DNA of 53,108 nt from Treponema sp. (GTDB lineage: Bacteria > Spirochaetota > Spirochaetia > Treponematales > Treponemataceae), in the NCBI GenBank assembly GCA_017450535.1, contig JAFSTK010000092.1, positions 1 through 53,108 on the forward strand, given 5' to 3'. A program made the position numbers and the translations under genes. Shown piece after piece: positions 16,889-24,756 of this stretch. Position 1 is the first letter of the stretch. Each line of letters begins with the position of its first letter. A model generated the notes under the pieces. It had not been told where the DNA came from, made no database searches, and was given only the letters and a program-made list of their open reading frames with translations.

Positions 16889-18730
16889 ATGAAACGGATT
16901 TTATTTTATACGACTCTCACAGGAATGGTGTTGTTTTTGTTCGGATGTGACATGATACTTGATGCACTCGTAAATAGTCGCTCAGACGATACAGACTATA
17001 CTCCTTCAACGACAGTAACTTATTCAACGGCAACAGAAAGCATCTCAGCAAATTACTCTGGAAGCACGATTACTGTTGACCCTAAAACACGCTATCTCAC
17101 CGTCACGGGAAATCTCGGTGGAAAGACAATCTATCTTGCAAAGACAAATCCTTCTGCGACTCTCATTCCCCAAGAGTATTCACGCTTCGTCACTAATGCA
17201 ACCAGCAACATAACGAAATATACCGGAAATATTCTCACCCGTGCCGCAACAGAAACCGACAGTGACGTACTTATGCAAGACAATCGTTGTGCTACTATGA
17301 GACTACAAGAACACTTTGCAGACGACATTTTCAATATTTCTGACTCTGCCCGCGCCACAACGACATATCGACAAATTATAGACCGCACAAACAGTCAAAT
17401 AAGCCGAACAATTGGAACGACGAAGGAAATATGGGTAGATTACAATAATTTTTCTGGATGGATAAAAACAGACACGACGCTCCGCGCAATTGGCACCTAC
17501 TGCAATGTATGGGTCGCAGATGATTGCTGGTCAGACTATGGAATATCTAGCAATAAAAAAATCAATACGACAATCGCAAAAAAAATGGCTACTTTTTTTG
17601 ATGATGTATATCTGCTTGAGACAAATCTCTACGGAAAAGAATCTGACCAAATTTTTTACCCGCCAACTGACTCATCACAAAAGAAGTTTGGCGTGAAAAA
17701 TATGGAAACATTGAGCGATACAGGCACAATCGTCAATCTAGTCGTCTATGATATTACTTACGACGGAACACTCGGTTTTTTCGCAAACAAAGACTATTAT
17801 CCAAATCTCGATGATCTGAGAGCCATAACGGGTCAATCTTACACCGAAAGTTCATATAATCCTTATGCTTCAAACGAAGGAAAATATCTCTATATTGATT
17901 CGGTGGCTTGTAGAGAAGAAGTTGCAAATGTTATGACCATCATCACTCACGAATACCAGCATTTGATTACGTGGGGACGAAAGACAATGAACCACTATGA
18001 CAGCAGCATCGGTACATTGACGGCTGGCTCTGCCTTTAACGAAATGTTGGCGATGGAAGGCGAAGATTTTATGAAAGATTACACCATGGAAAAATATGAG
18101 TCAGATGGCTTTGCCATAAACTACACCCCGATTGCATGGCGTCTGCCTAGTTTTAATAAGTATTATTATTATTCTGGTCTTGAATACCGTTCGGGAAATT
18201 ATGAAATCATCTCTTATTCGACAAACTTTGCTTTTGGTACATGGCTTGCACGTAACTATGGCGGAGCAAAATTAATGAAGAATCTCGTAAATAGCGTAGA
18301 TACAGATTACTATATTGCAATTCCCAACGGTGTAAGAGCAACGACAGGTACCACAGTAACCATGGAGACACTTTTAAAAGATTTTGTCTACGATTGTGTA
18401 ATCAGCAAAGACGGCGCGGGATTCCGAAAAACCATAGGATTATCTCCTAGTGATGAACCACTCTATTGCACAGAAAAATCTTATGGCTACCCGCTCGCAA
18501 GCGTTAATTTGCACAATTTGAAGGCTTCTGGCGTTAGCGAAGAAAAGTTAAAAAATGGTTCAAACAGCCCCTATTTCTTTCCATATAATTCGGTGGCGTC
18601 TAATGGAGTACGTCCCTATGGTATAGAGCTGAACAAAATCGGTACGATTGCAGATGGTGCAACAAGCATCAATTTAGAGTTTAACTCGCAGACAGCAGAT
18701 GCACTCAGAACATATCTGATTATCGAATAG
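16889..18730 (+). CDS. Peptidase M30-like lipoprotein
   Basis: 613 residues. The signal peptide ends in the lipobox LFGC (C20), so it should be a membrane-anchored, extracytoplasmic lipoprotein. H354-E-Y-Q-H358 is the zinc-binding HExxH, in a context (TIITHEYQHLI..., then AFNEMLAMEGEDF with a candidate third ligand Glu) that resembles the M30 hyicolysin group. I use ATG 16889 rather than 16865, because GAGG lies upstream and the lipobox distance is normal. It may share an operon with the small exported protein that follows. Confidence 0.75.
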   Translation: MKRILFYTTLTGMVLFLFGCDMILDALVNSRSDDTDYTPSTTVTYSTATESISANYSGSTITVDPKTRYLTVTGNLGGKTIYLAKTNPSATLIPQEYSRFVTNATSNITKYTGNILTRAATETDSDVLMQDNRCATMRLQEHFADDIFNISDSARATTTYRQIIDRTNSQISRTIGTTKEIWVDYNNFSGWIKTDTTLRAIGTYCNVWVADDCWSDYGISSNKKINTTIAKKMATFFDDVYLLETNLYGKESDQIFYPPTDSSQKKFGVKNMETLSDTGTIVNLVVYDITYDGTLGFFANKDYYPNLDDLRAITGQSYTESSYNPYASNEGKYLYIDSVACREEVANVMTIITHEYQHLITWGRKTMNHYDSSIGTLTAGSAFNEMLAMEGEDFMKDYTMEKYESDGFAINYTPIAWRLPSFNKYYYYSGLEYRSGNYEIISYSTNFAFGTWLARNYGGAKLMKNLVNSVDTDYYIAIPNGVRATTGTTVTMETLLKDFVYDCVISKDGAGFRKTIGLSPSDEPLYCTEKSYGYPLASVNLHNLKASGVSEEKLKNGSNSPYFFPYNSVASNGVRPYGIELNKIGTIADGATSINLEFNSQTADALRTYLIIE

Positions 18731-18739
18731 GAGTACCTG

Positions 18740-19084
18740 ATGAAAAAGATTATTGGAGCCATACTGACCACATTTGCAATCGGAGCACTGTTTACGTCCA
18801 TGACCAAAAACAAATTAGTCTCGGTGCAGGGACATATCGATTATTACGGAAACGCGCCGTTTGAACAGCCTGCGTTCAAGACGGACAGGGGAGAGGTTCT
18901 TGCAATAAGCGTTGCAGACGAAGCAAATTTTTCGCTCCAAGAGCTGCTTGAAAAACAAGGCTACTATTTGCGGCTTGACGGCAAAATCGAAAAAGCTGAC
19001 CTGACTACACAACCAATTGGCGTAAAGGAAAAAATTATCATTTACTCATATGAAGATATTTCCTTAAAGGGAATAAAAAAGTAA
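18740..19084 (+). CDS. Small membrane-anchored or exported hypothetical protein
   Basis: 114 residues. The N-terminus MKKIIGAILTTFAIGALFTSM is a signal peptide or anchor, followed by a soluble region of about 90 residues with a charged C-terminus. I recognise no family. It has a GGAG site and lies nine bases after the M30-like gene and 18 bases before the aldo/keto reductase gene, in the same direction. Confidence 0.6.
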   Translation: MKKIIGAILTTFAIGALFTSMTKNKLVSVQGHIDYYGNAPFEQPAFKTDRGEVLAISVADEANFSLQELLEKQGYYLRLDGKIEKADLTTQPIGVKEKIIIYSYEDISLKGIKK

Positions 19085-19102
19085 TACAATAGGAGAAGGC
19101 TT

Positions 19103-19975
19103 ATGCAGTTCACTTCACTGACTGATTCATTCAGTCTGACCAATGGCGTGCAGATTCCATGCATCGGATTCGGCACTTGGCAATCTGAGGACGGCGATGA
19201 AGCGTACAATGCCGTCAAAACTGCGCTTGAATGCGGCTACCGTCACATCGACACGGCGGCGGCATACGGAAACGAAAAAAGCGTTGGCGCGGCAATCAAA
19301 GATTTCTGCAAAGAGCATAACTTCCGCCGCGAAGATTTGTTCATCACCACAAAACTTTGGAACGATGACCACGGCTACGAAGAGACCAAAGCGGCTATCA
19401 AAAAATCATTGCAACTGCTCGGTCTTTCCTATGTCGATTTATATCTTATTCACTGGCCAAACCCGCAGAAATTCCGCGACTGCTGGGCTGAAAAAAATGC
19501 TGAGAGCTGGAAAGCCATGGAAGAGGCATACGAAGCGGGACAGTTCAGGGCAATCGGCGTGAGTAATTTTTACGGCCGCCACCTCACCGAGTTGTCAAAA
19601 ACGGCAAAAATCGCGCCCATGGTAAACCAAATCAAACTCTGCCCCGGACAGACGCAGGACGCGTTGGTAGAATACAGCCGCCGTTCAAATATGGTTCTGG
19701 AAGCCTACAGTCCTCTGGGAACCGGCGGCATTTTCTCCAACCCGTTTATGCGGGAGCTTGCGCAAAAATATAACCGCTCAATCGCACAGATTTGTATTCG
19801 CTGGAGTTTGCAGCAGGGCTATCTGCCGCTTCCCAAAAGCGTCACGCCTGAGCGCATCGCAGAAAACACCCGCGTCTTTGACTTTGAAATTGAAGAGGCT
19901 GACTGCAAGGCAATCGGTGAACTGGAAGGCGCAGAAATCAGACTTGCCAGAAACCCCGACGAAACGCCGTTCTAA
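19103..19975 (+). CDS. Aldo/keto reductase
   Basis: 290 residues; an NADPH-dependent carbonyl reductase of the TIM-barrel AKR superfamily. The catalytic tetrad is visible as D50 (HIDTAAAYGNE), Y55, K84 (ITTKLW) and H117 (LIHWP). IPLPKSV-like cofactor binding appears as LPLPKSVTPERI near 250. The family resembles 2,5-diketo-gluconate reductase-like AKRs; the substrate is unknown. An AGGAGA site precedes the ATG. Confidence 0.92.
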   Translation: MQFTSLTDSFSLTNGVQIPCIGFGTWQSEDGDEAYNAVKTALECGYRHIDTAAAYGNEKSVGAAIKDFCKEHNFRREDLFITTKLWNDDHGYEETKAAIKKSLQLLGLSYVDLYLIHWPNPQKFRDCWAEKNAESWKAMEEAYEAGQFRAIGVSNFYGRHLTELSKTAKIAPMVNQIKLCPGQTQDALVEYSRRSNMVLEAYSPLGTGGIFSNPFMRELAQKYNRSIAQICIRWSLQQGYLPLPKSVTPERIAENTRVFDFEIEEADCKAIGELEGAEIRLARNPDETPF

Positions 19976-20028
19976 AGCAGGACGCGGCATGGACGCCGCA
20001 TTTGGCAAGCACGCGAGTTTGCGAAAGT

Positions 20029-21780
20029 CTACAAATGGTATTTCACTGCCAGTTTGAGCTGGAAATTATGCTGATATGAGTATCCGCGCCACTTCATAGT
20101 ATTGGCGTTATATTCCGGCTCATACGTGGGGTTGATTATCAAATTGTACAAAAAGCCGTACTGTATCGAAAGATTTTTCAGCACATAGTACAAATTTTCA
20201 AAGCCCACGTAAAAATTCGCTTTGAACGCCGTAAAGTAGCGCGCGCCATTGTAGTTTGTCTGGTCTTTATCCGCATCAACGCTTTTGTAGTAGATAAAAT
20301 TGTTGTCAGGATTGTTGCGCGCCACAAACAGTTTTTCATATCCATGCGGACTGAACAAGGTAAAGGCAAGATACTGGCTGTTTCCGCCGTACCCCATTCC
20401 GCTTCCAATCCATTGTCCGCGGTTTGTGTAGCCCTGTGTAATCTGATAATGGAAACCAAAATTGTACGCAGAACCGCTCCACATTTGGTAATCCTGTGAA
20501 CCTTCCGTATTATTCCACTCAAACTCAAGAAGTCCGCGCAATTTTCTTGTTTGTGAGATTTCCAAAGACTTTTTTATGCCGGCGGTATAGGTAATCGTGT
20601 GCAGCGGATAACGCGTGTATTCATAGAATTTCAGACCATCGGCAAGGAAATCATCCACGCCAATCTCGCCGTAGATTTCCAAACCAATTTTTTTGAAGAG
20701 CCAGTCAGCCGTAAAAGATGCTTTTTGGTCTTCACCCTTACGCTTTGACGTATCAACAGTATTGCCTTTGAAGCCCGGATATGCATACAGCAGAAGCGCG
20801 TCTCCCCATTTGCTGACGGTCACTTTTTGGAAACCGAGCGTCAAGCCGGGCAAAAATGATGGCGCATAGGAGACCGTAAATCCAGAAAACTGATTATGGT
20901 CATTTGAGCTGTCGTTATCAAAATAGTCAGATTCAGAAAGATAGCCAACCCACAATCGAGCCTCAATATCACCGAGGTACCAGCCAAAATGAGGAATCTT
21001 GATTTGTGTCCGACGAAAGCCAAAGTCAAGTTTAGGATACGTAGGCGCATTGTTTGAATGCAAAAGCGCATTTTGAACCGCCGGTCCCAACCAAATCGCT
21101 TCGGTACCAAAGCCTACTGTAAAAGTATACCACGACCAACGAATCTCTGTGTCGCCCCAGTCAAAATTCCAGAAGGAAGAATCACCAAAACGCTGGACGG
21201 CATCACATTGCCCCCACACATAACCGTAGGTGTCTGCCTTTCCCGCATAGTTTGAACTTTTATAGCCTTCTACAAGATATGTGTAGTCAAGATTCTGGCT
21301 GAAACTCAACTGCGGTCTGAAAGACAAACTGAATCCAAAGCCTTCAATTCGTGCTCCTGCAGAAAGCGCCGTATTATATCCCCTGCCCTGCCACAAGCCT
21401 CCGTCGTTTTGTCCAAACGGAGCGTTTTTATTGTAGCTTGAATACCATTCCGCGCCGTACACTTTGAATGCAAAAGAATTATCGAGTCCGCGCGTAAAAA
21501 AATTTCGCTCCTCAGACTGTCGCTCCCAAATCAGACGACGCTTTCCCAAGTTTTTATCCGCCCACACATCTTTTGTCTCATCTTCATCGGTCACAGTCCA
21601 GCGGCTCTCTTCCAAAGTCCGATAATTCAGATAATTCCGCTCAGTGTTTCCTGTAAGCGAAAGAAAATCATAATAAGTTTCTTCTACTGATTTTAGAACT
21701 TCCTGCGAAAAGGCAGACAATGAAAGCAATCCAAAAACTGCTGAACAGCAGACAATTTTTTTTACTTGGGTCATAATCAT
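20029..21780 (-). CDS. Outer-membrane beta-barrel protein, Wzi-like
   Basis: 583 residues with a signal peptide (KKIVCCSAVFGLLSLSAFSQ) and a body rich in alternating aromatic strands typical of a barrel (GFSLSFRPQLSFSQNLDYTY, FTVGFGTEAIWLGP), ending in LKLAVKYHL. The pattern resembles capsule-assembly Wzi-like proteins, but the assignment is from overall character only. The ATG overlaps the stop of the ABC ATPase gene (ATGA), so the two are translationally coupled; a second ATG at 21774 is equally possible. Confidence 0.65.
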   Translation of the reverse strand: MIMTQVKKIVCCSAVFGLLSLSAFSQEVLKSVEETYYDFLSLTGNTERNYLNYRTLEESRWTVTDEDETKDVWADKNLGKRRLIWERQSEERNFFTRGLDNSFAFKVYGAEWYSSYNKNAPFGQNDGGLWQGRGYNTALSAGARIEGFGFSLSFRPQLSFSQNLDYTYLVEGYKSSNYAGKADTYGYVWGQCDAVQRFGDSSFWNFDWGDTEIRWSWYTFTVGFGTEAIWLGPAVQNALLHSNNAPTYPKLDFGFRRTQIKIPHFGWYLGDIEARLWVGYLSESDYFDNDSSNDHNQFSGFTVSYAPSFLPGLTLGFQKVTVSKWGDALLLYAYPGFKGNTVDTSKRKGEDQKASFTADWLFKKIGLEIYGEIGVDDFLADGLKFYEYTRYPLHTITYTAGIKKSLEISQTRKLRGLLEFEWNNTEGSQDYQMWSGSAYNFGFHYQITQGYTNRGQWIGSGMGYGGNSQYLAFTLFSPHGYEKLFVARNNPDNNFIYYKSVDADKDQTNYNGARYFTAFKANFYVGFENLYYVLKNLSIQYGFLYNLIINPTYEPEYNANTMKWRGYSYQHNFQLKLAVKYHL

Positions 21781-22634
21781 TTTTCCGTTTTCCCCGTGAA
21801 CAAATCGCTCACCTCTTTTAGATGATTGCGGGTGTATTCCTCGCCATCCCTAAGCATACTGGCCGGCACGCCATACGCCTTTTCCAAATCTTCGTTGGTA
21901 AGCACTTCTTCGGGAGTTCCCAAATCCATGTCATGATTGGGATACATCAAAAGCACTTGCTCAGCATATTTTCTGGTCAATTCCAAATCGTGCATGGAAA
22001 GATAGACCGTTGTGCCTGTCTTTTTGACAAAATCGCGCAAGTACGCAAGGCTTTTTTCTTTTTGGGGCAATTCCATGGCAAACATCGGCTCGTCCATAAA
22101 AATTGACTTGCTGCCGTACAAAATGCTGAAAGCCAAAAGCACGCGCTGAATCTCGCCCTTGCTCAAGCCAGTGAGCGGATGCTGCAGAACGCCGCCCAAC
22201 TCAAAAATATCGATAACTTCAGAAAGCAAATCTTTGTGCGCGCCGTCAGAACGAATTGCGGCGGCGTTTCCTTTGTGTGCGCCGTTAGCATACACTTGGT
22301 TCAAAAGCGCGCCAGTTTTTTCGTCGGTCTCAAATTCCATGTTCTGGTAAATAAACGATGCGAGCAAATTGCGCTCTTCTTCGTTAAGCGCGTGCGGATT
22401 CTGACCTAAAAGAGAGACTGTGCCGGCAACAGGAGAAATTCTGCCGCTTGTCAAAAGCAAAAGCGTGGACTTGCCACAGCCATTCGGCCCAACCAGATGC
22501 ACAAAGCCGCCTGGCAAGGTAGCTGAAAAACCTTCCCACATGATTGGCGGTACAATCTGTTTGCCGTTCTCGTCAAGGTCGCCTTCCACCGGCGGATAGG
22601 CAAATGTAATATCGTTCAATTCCAGAAAATTCAT
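21777..22634 (-). CDS. ABC transporter ATP-binding protein
   Basis: 285 residues: Walker A GPNGCGKST, signature LSKGEIQR (a variant of LSGGQ), Walker B SIFMDEP and the switch His in YLSMHDLEL. No permease gene is adjacent; the partner here is an outer-membrane barrel gene overlapping its stop. The Gly-to-Lys change in the signature is unusual for a transporter. It could energise an unlinked permease or serve a non-transport role. Confidence 0.85.
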   Translation of the reverse strand: MNFLELNDITFAYPPVEGDLDENGKQIVPPIMWEGFSATLPGGFVHLVGPNGCGKSTLLLLTSGRISPVAGTVSLLGQNPHALNEEERNLLASFIYQNMEFETDEKTGALLNQVYANGAHKGNAAAIRSDGAHKDLLSEVIDIFELGGVLQHPLTGLSKGEIQRVLLAFSILYGSKSIFMDEPMFAMELPQKEKSLAYLRDFVKKTGTTVYLSMHDLELTRKYAEQVLLMYPNHDMDLGTPEEVLTNEDLEKAYGVPASMLRDGEEYTRNHLKEVSDLFTGKTEK

Positions 22635-22640
22635 ACCTGA

Positions 22641-22646
22641 AGTGTA
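22641..22646 (-). promoter_or_regulatory. -10 box of the ABC ATPase gene (leaderless layout)
   Basis: TACACT on the minus strand lies six bases before the ATG at 22634. A partial -35 (TTTACT at 22664-22669) is 17 bases further upstream. Confidence 0.5.
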
Positions 22647-22740
22647 ATGTAGATTAGCGAAAAAGTAAATTGCAAAAAAATCTTGTATTTTTCCGCGCTC
22701 ACTTTGGTGATCGGTTCGATTCCGAACATGTGTTTAAAAA

Positions 22741-22772
22741 TAAAAAAGGTCTTCGCTTATCACGAAAACCTT
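22741..22772 (-). terminator. Intrinsic terminator after tRNA-Ala
   Basis: On the minus strand the arms AAGGTTTTCG and CGAAGACCTT (22763-22772 and 22746-22755) form a 10-bp stem with one G-T pair and a 7-base loop, followed by a T run. It lies three bases past the tRNA 3' end. Confidence 0.85.
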
Positions 22773-22775
22773 CTT

Positions 22776-22848
22776 TGGAGACGATCGGACTCGAACCGAC
22801 CACCCTTTGATTGCGAACCAAATGCTCTACCAGATGAGCTACGCCCCC
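22776..22848 (-). tRNA. tRNA-Ala (anticodon CGC)
   Basis: A 73-base cloverleaf reads on the minus strand. The acceptor stem is GGGGGCG/CGTCTCC, the D arm GCTC..GAGC, the anticodon arm TTTGG-TTCGCAA-TCAAA, and the T arm GTCGG-TTCGAGT-CCGAT. The loop gives anticodon CGC, which reads GCG. The acceptor has G3-U70, the identity element of alanine tRNA, and discriminator A. CCA is not encoded. Confidence 0.93.
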
Positions 22849-22903
22849 AAGTGATTACATCATAGCGTAAAAAGGGGGTGTTGGTCAATTAGATTTGACA
22901 AAA

Positions 22904-23566
22904 TCAGGCTCCGCGCTCAATTTTGTCCAAGACGGCGGGAAGACCGTAAATGTCCTTTATCCAGTAGGTTTTGCCAGGAAGGTCGGGGGTGTTCAATCGT
23001 TTGCCCTCCGGACAGACTAAAATGGCTGTGCCACCCAAGCGCGCCCATCCATCGGTGTAGCCCTCGGCATCATCAAGAAAAATACTGTTTTCCAGCGTGC
23101 CACCACACATCTCCAATGCTTTTTGGAATGCGCCCGCAGCTGGCTTTCCTTTCAGATTATTGGCGCGGATATCGCAGATGGAGTCAAACAAATCGCGCAC
23201 GCCTAAAAAATTCAGCACTCTGTCGGCATGTTCATACGGCGAATTTGTGAGAATCATTTTCTTTTGTGGCAGACTTTCCAAAAGCGGGCGCAAAGCAGGT
23301 GTTTTGTACAAACCGATACACTCATCTGCCGGATGGATGGCGGCAAAATACGCTTCGATGTCAGCAAAGCCGCCCGCGGTCACAAGCCAGTCCAATGTGG
23401 TACCGTACTCTTTGACAGCCTCTGCCCGCTGACGTGCGCCCTCTTCAAAATCCAATCCCCAAAACTCGGATGCAAATCGTTTGATGCGATATGAAATATC
23501 TTCGCTCATTCTGGTGTCTGCGGGATAAACAGTTCTGTCCAAATCAAAAATTAAATGCTGAATCAT
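22904..23566 (-). CDS. HAD-family hydrolase, pyrimidine 5'-nucleotidase-like
   Basis: 220 residues. Motif I is FDLDRTVYP (D8 nucleophile, D10), motif II is ILTNSP, a Lys lies in LKGKPAAGAF, and motif IV is SIFLDDAEG. The order and the DLDRT-YP opening fit the SDT1/PHM8-like pyrimidine 5'-nucleotidase group; the true substrate is not provable here. It diverges from the NlpC/P60 gene. Confidence 0.82.
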   Translation of the reverse strand: MIQHLIFDLDRTVYPADTRMSEDISYRIKRFASEFWGLDFEEGARQRAEAVKEYGTTLDWLVTAGGFADIEAYFAAIHPADECIGLYKTPALRPLLESLPQKKMILTNSPYEHADRVLNFLGVRDLFDSICDIRANNLKGKPAAGAFQKALEMCGGTLENSIFLDDAEGYTDGWARLGGTAILVCPEGKRLNTPDLPGKTYWIKDIYGLPAVLDKIERGA

Positions 23567-23572
23567 ACTTGT

Positions 23573-23578
23573 AATATA
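23573..23578 (-). promoter_or_regulatory. -10 box of the HAD gene (leaderless layout)
   Basis: TATATT on the minus strand lies six bases before the ATG at 23566, with no ribosome binding site. The -35 region is poor. Confidence 0.45.
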
Positions 23579-23625
23579 GAAATATTTTACATAAAATTAT
23601 TCTGAATGTAAACGCACCGCACTCC

Positions 23626-23631
23626 GATAAT
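23626..23631 (+). promoter_or_regulatory. -10 box of the NlpC/P60 gene (leaderless layout)
   Basis: GATAAT ends six bases before the ATG at 23638. With the opposite box at 23573-23578, the 71-base gap holds two divergent start-codon-proximal promoters. Confidence 0.45.
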
Positions 23632-23637
23632 AGAAAT

Positions 23638-24756
23638 ATGAAGAAAACGCCGATTTTTTTGATTATTCTTTTTTTTCTCGTCATTCTCGTTCCTCAAGTG
23701 TGCGCACAAAGTAAAACTGTCACTGCGGAAGAAGCGGCGGTCATGCGAAAAACATTCGTAGAATATTCCAAACGATATATCGGGAAACCATATGTCCGTG
23801 GAGCGACGGGACCAGATTCTTTTGACTGCTCTGGTCTTGTGTTCGCTTGCTCACGAGAATCAATTGGTGTGCAGTTGCCGCGCCAGACAAGAGCGATGTA
23901 CGCGTACTGTACGATTATTGATGACGCAAAACGTGAAATCGGCGACTTGGTTTTCTTTAAGACAACGGGCGACGGTTCTGTTTCACATGTGGGCATCTAT
24001 GCGGGAAACGGTCAGTTTATCAATGCGGCAAGCGATGGACCAAACAACGGCGTCATTCTCTCTTCGCTCAAAGAAAACTACTGGAAAAACCATTATTTTC
24101 AGACAGGCCGATTTTTGCCTTCTGCCGCAGGAGCTTCAGACAGTTCTGTCAGCGACAAAAAAGCGGAGACAAGCGGGCAAAACTCCGCGAATTCAGCAGA
24201 ACAAAGCTCTGCTTCCACAGACAGCAAATCATCTTCACACGGATTTGCCGGTTTTGCGAGAAAAATAATTTTTGATGCCACGCTAAATCTGGACTGGAAT
24301 TTTTATACTGCTTCCAGTTTTAAAATGAATGCGCGCGGCTTTAGCACCATGCTGCACGCCATGTACGACTCACCCCTTATCCGTCCGGGATTCGGCACTA
24401 TGATTCGGTACGACGCTGGAACTGGCACGCTCCAGTTACCGTTTATCGCAAGCCTGACCATTGGCGAGTATTTTCGCATTTTTGTCGGTCCGGTGTTTTC
24501 AATTGGAAAAGCAAAACTTCCCGGCGATGAGGACACGAGAATAGATGAGTCGATTTTTCCCGGTATCATCGGCATGTGCTGGCAGACGCCTTCTTTTGCG
24601 GCAGGAAAGACAAGAATTTCATTTCAGCAGGATATCCATTACAGCGTCTTTAATAAAACAAACGGAAGCGCGCTCTCGCTCAAAGACAGTCTTGTTTCAG
24701 GACTGGTCTTTTCCACAGGTGTGCGTGTAACACTACCGATGGCAAATATTTTGTAA
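23638..24756 (+). CDS. NlpC/P60 peptidoglycan hydrolase with a C-terminal extension
   Basis: 372 residues. A signal peptide (1-23, ending VCAQ) is followed by an NlpC/P60 domain at about 30-160 with catalytic C64 (FDCSGLV), H117 (SHVGIY) and a polar third residue in GQFINAAS. These enzymes cut peptide stems of peptidoglycan. A Ser/Gln-rich linker (165-205) leads to a C-terminal domain of about 165 residues with alternating hydrophobic strands (LNLDWNFYTASSFKMNARGF...), which looks like a small beta-barrel. It converges on the lytic transglycosylase gene with no gap. Confidence 0.87.
   Translation: MKKTPIFLIILFFLVILVPQVCAQSKTVTAEEAAVMRKTFVEYSKRYIGKPYVRGATGPDSFDCSGLVFACSRESIGVQLPRQTRAMYAYCTIIDDAKREIGDLVFFKTTGDGSVSHVGIYAGNGQFINAASDGPNNGVILSSLKENYWKNHYFQTGRFLPSAAGASDSSVSDKKAETSGQNSANSAEQSSASTDSKSSSHGFAGFARKIIFDATLNLDWNFYTASSFKMNARGFSTMLHAMYDSPLIRPGFGTMIRYDAGTGTLQLPFIASLTIGEYFRIFVGPVFSIGKAKLPGDEDTRIDESIFPGIIGMCWQTPSFAAGKTRISFQQDIHYSVFNKTNGSALSLKDSLVSGLVFSTGVRVTLPMANIL

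Noticed and set aside
19976-20028. GCGGC...GCCGC hairpin as a terminator between the aldo/keto reductase and barrel genes
   Set aside because: The 5-bp stem has no T run on either strand.
22683-22865. Short open frame across the tRNA
   Set aside because: Its translation (RSDSNRPPFDCEPNALPDELR) is the familiar false protein from a tRNA gene read in reverse.
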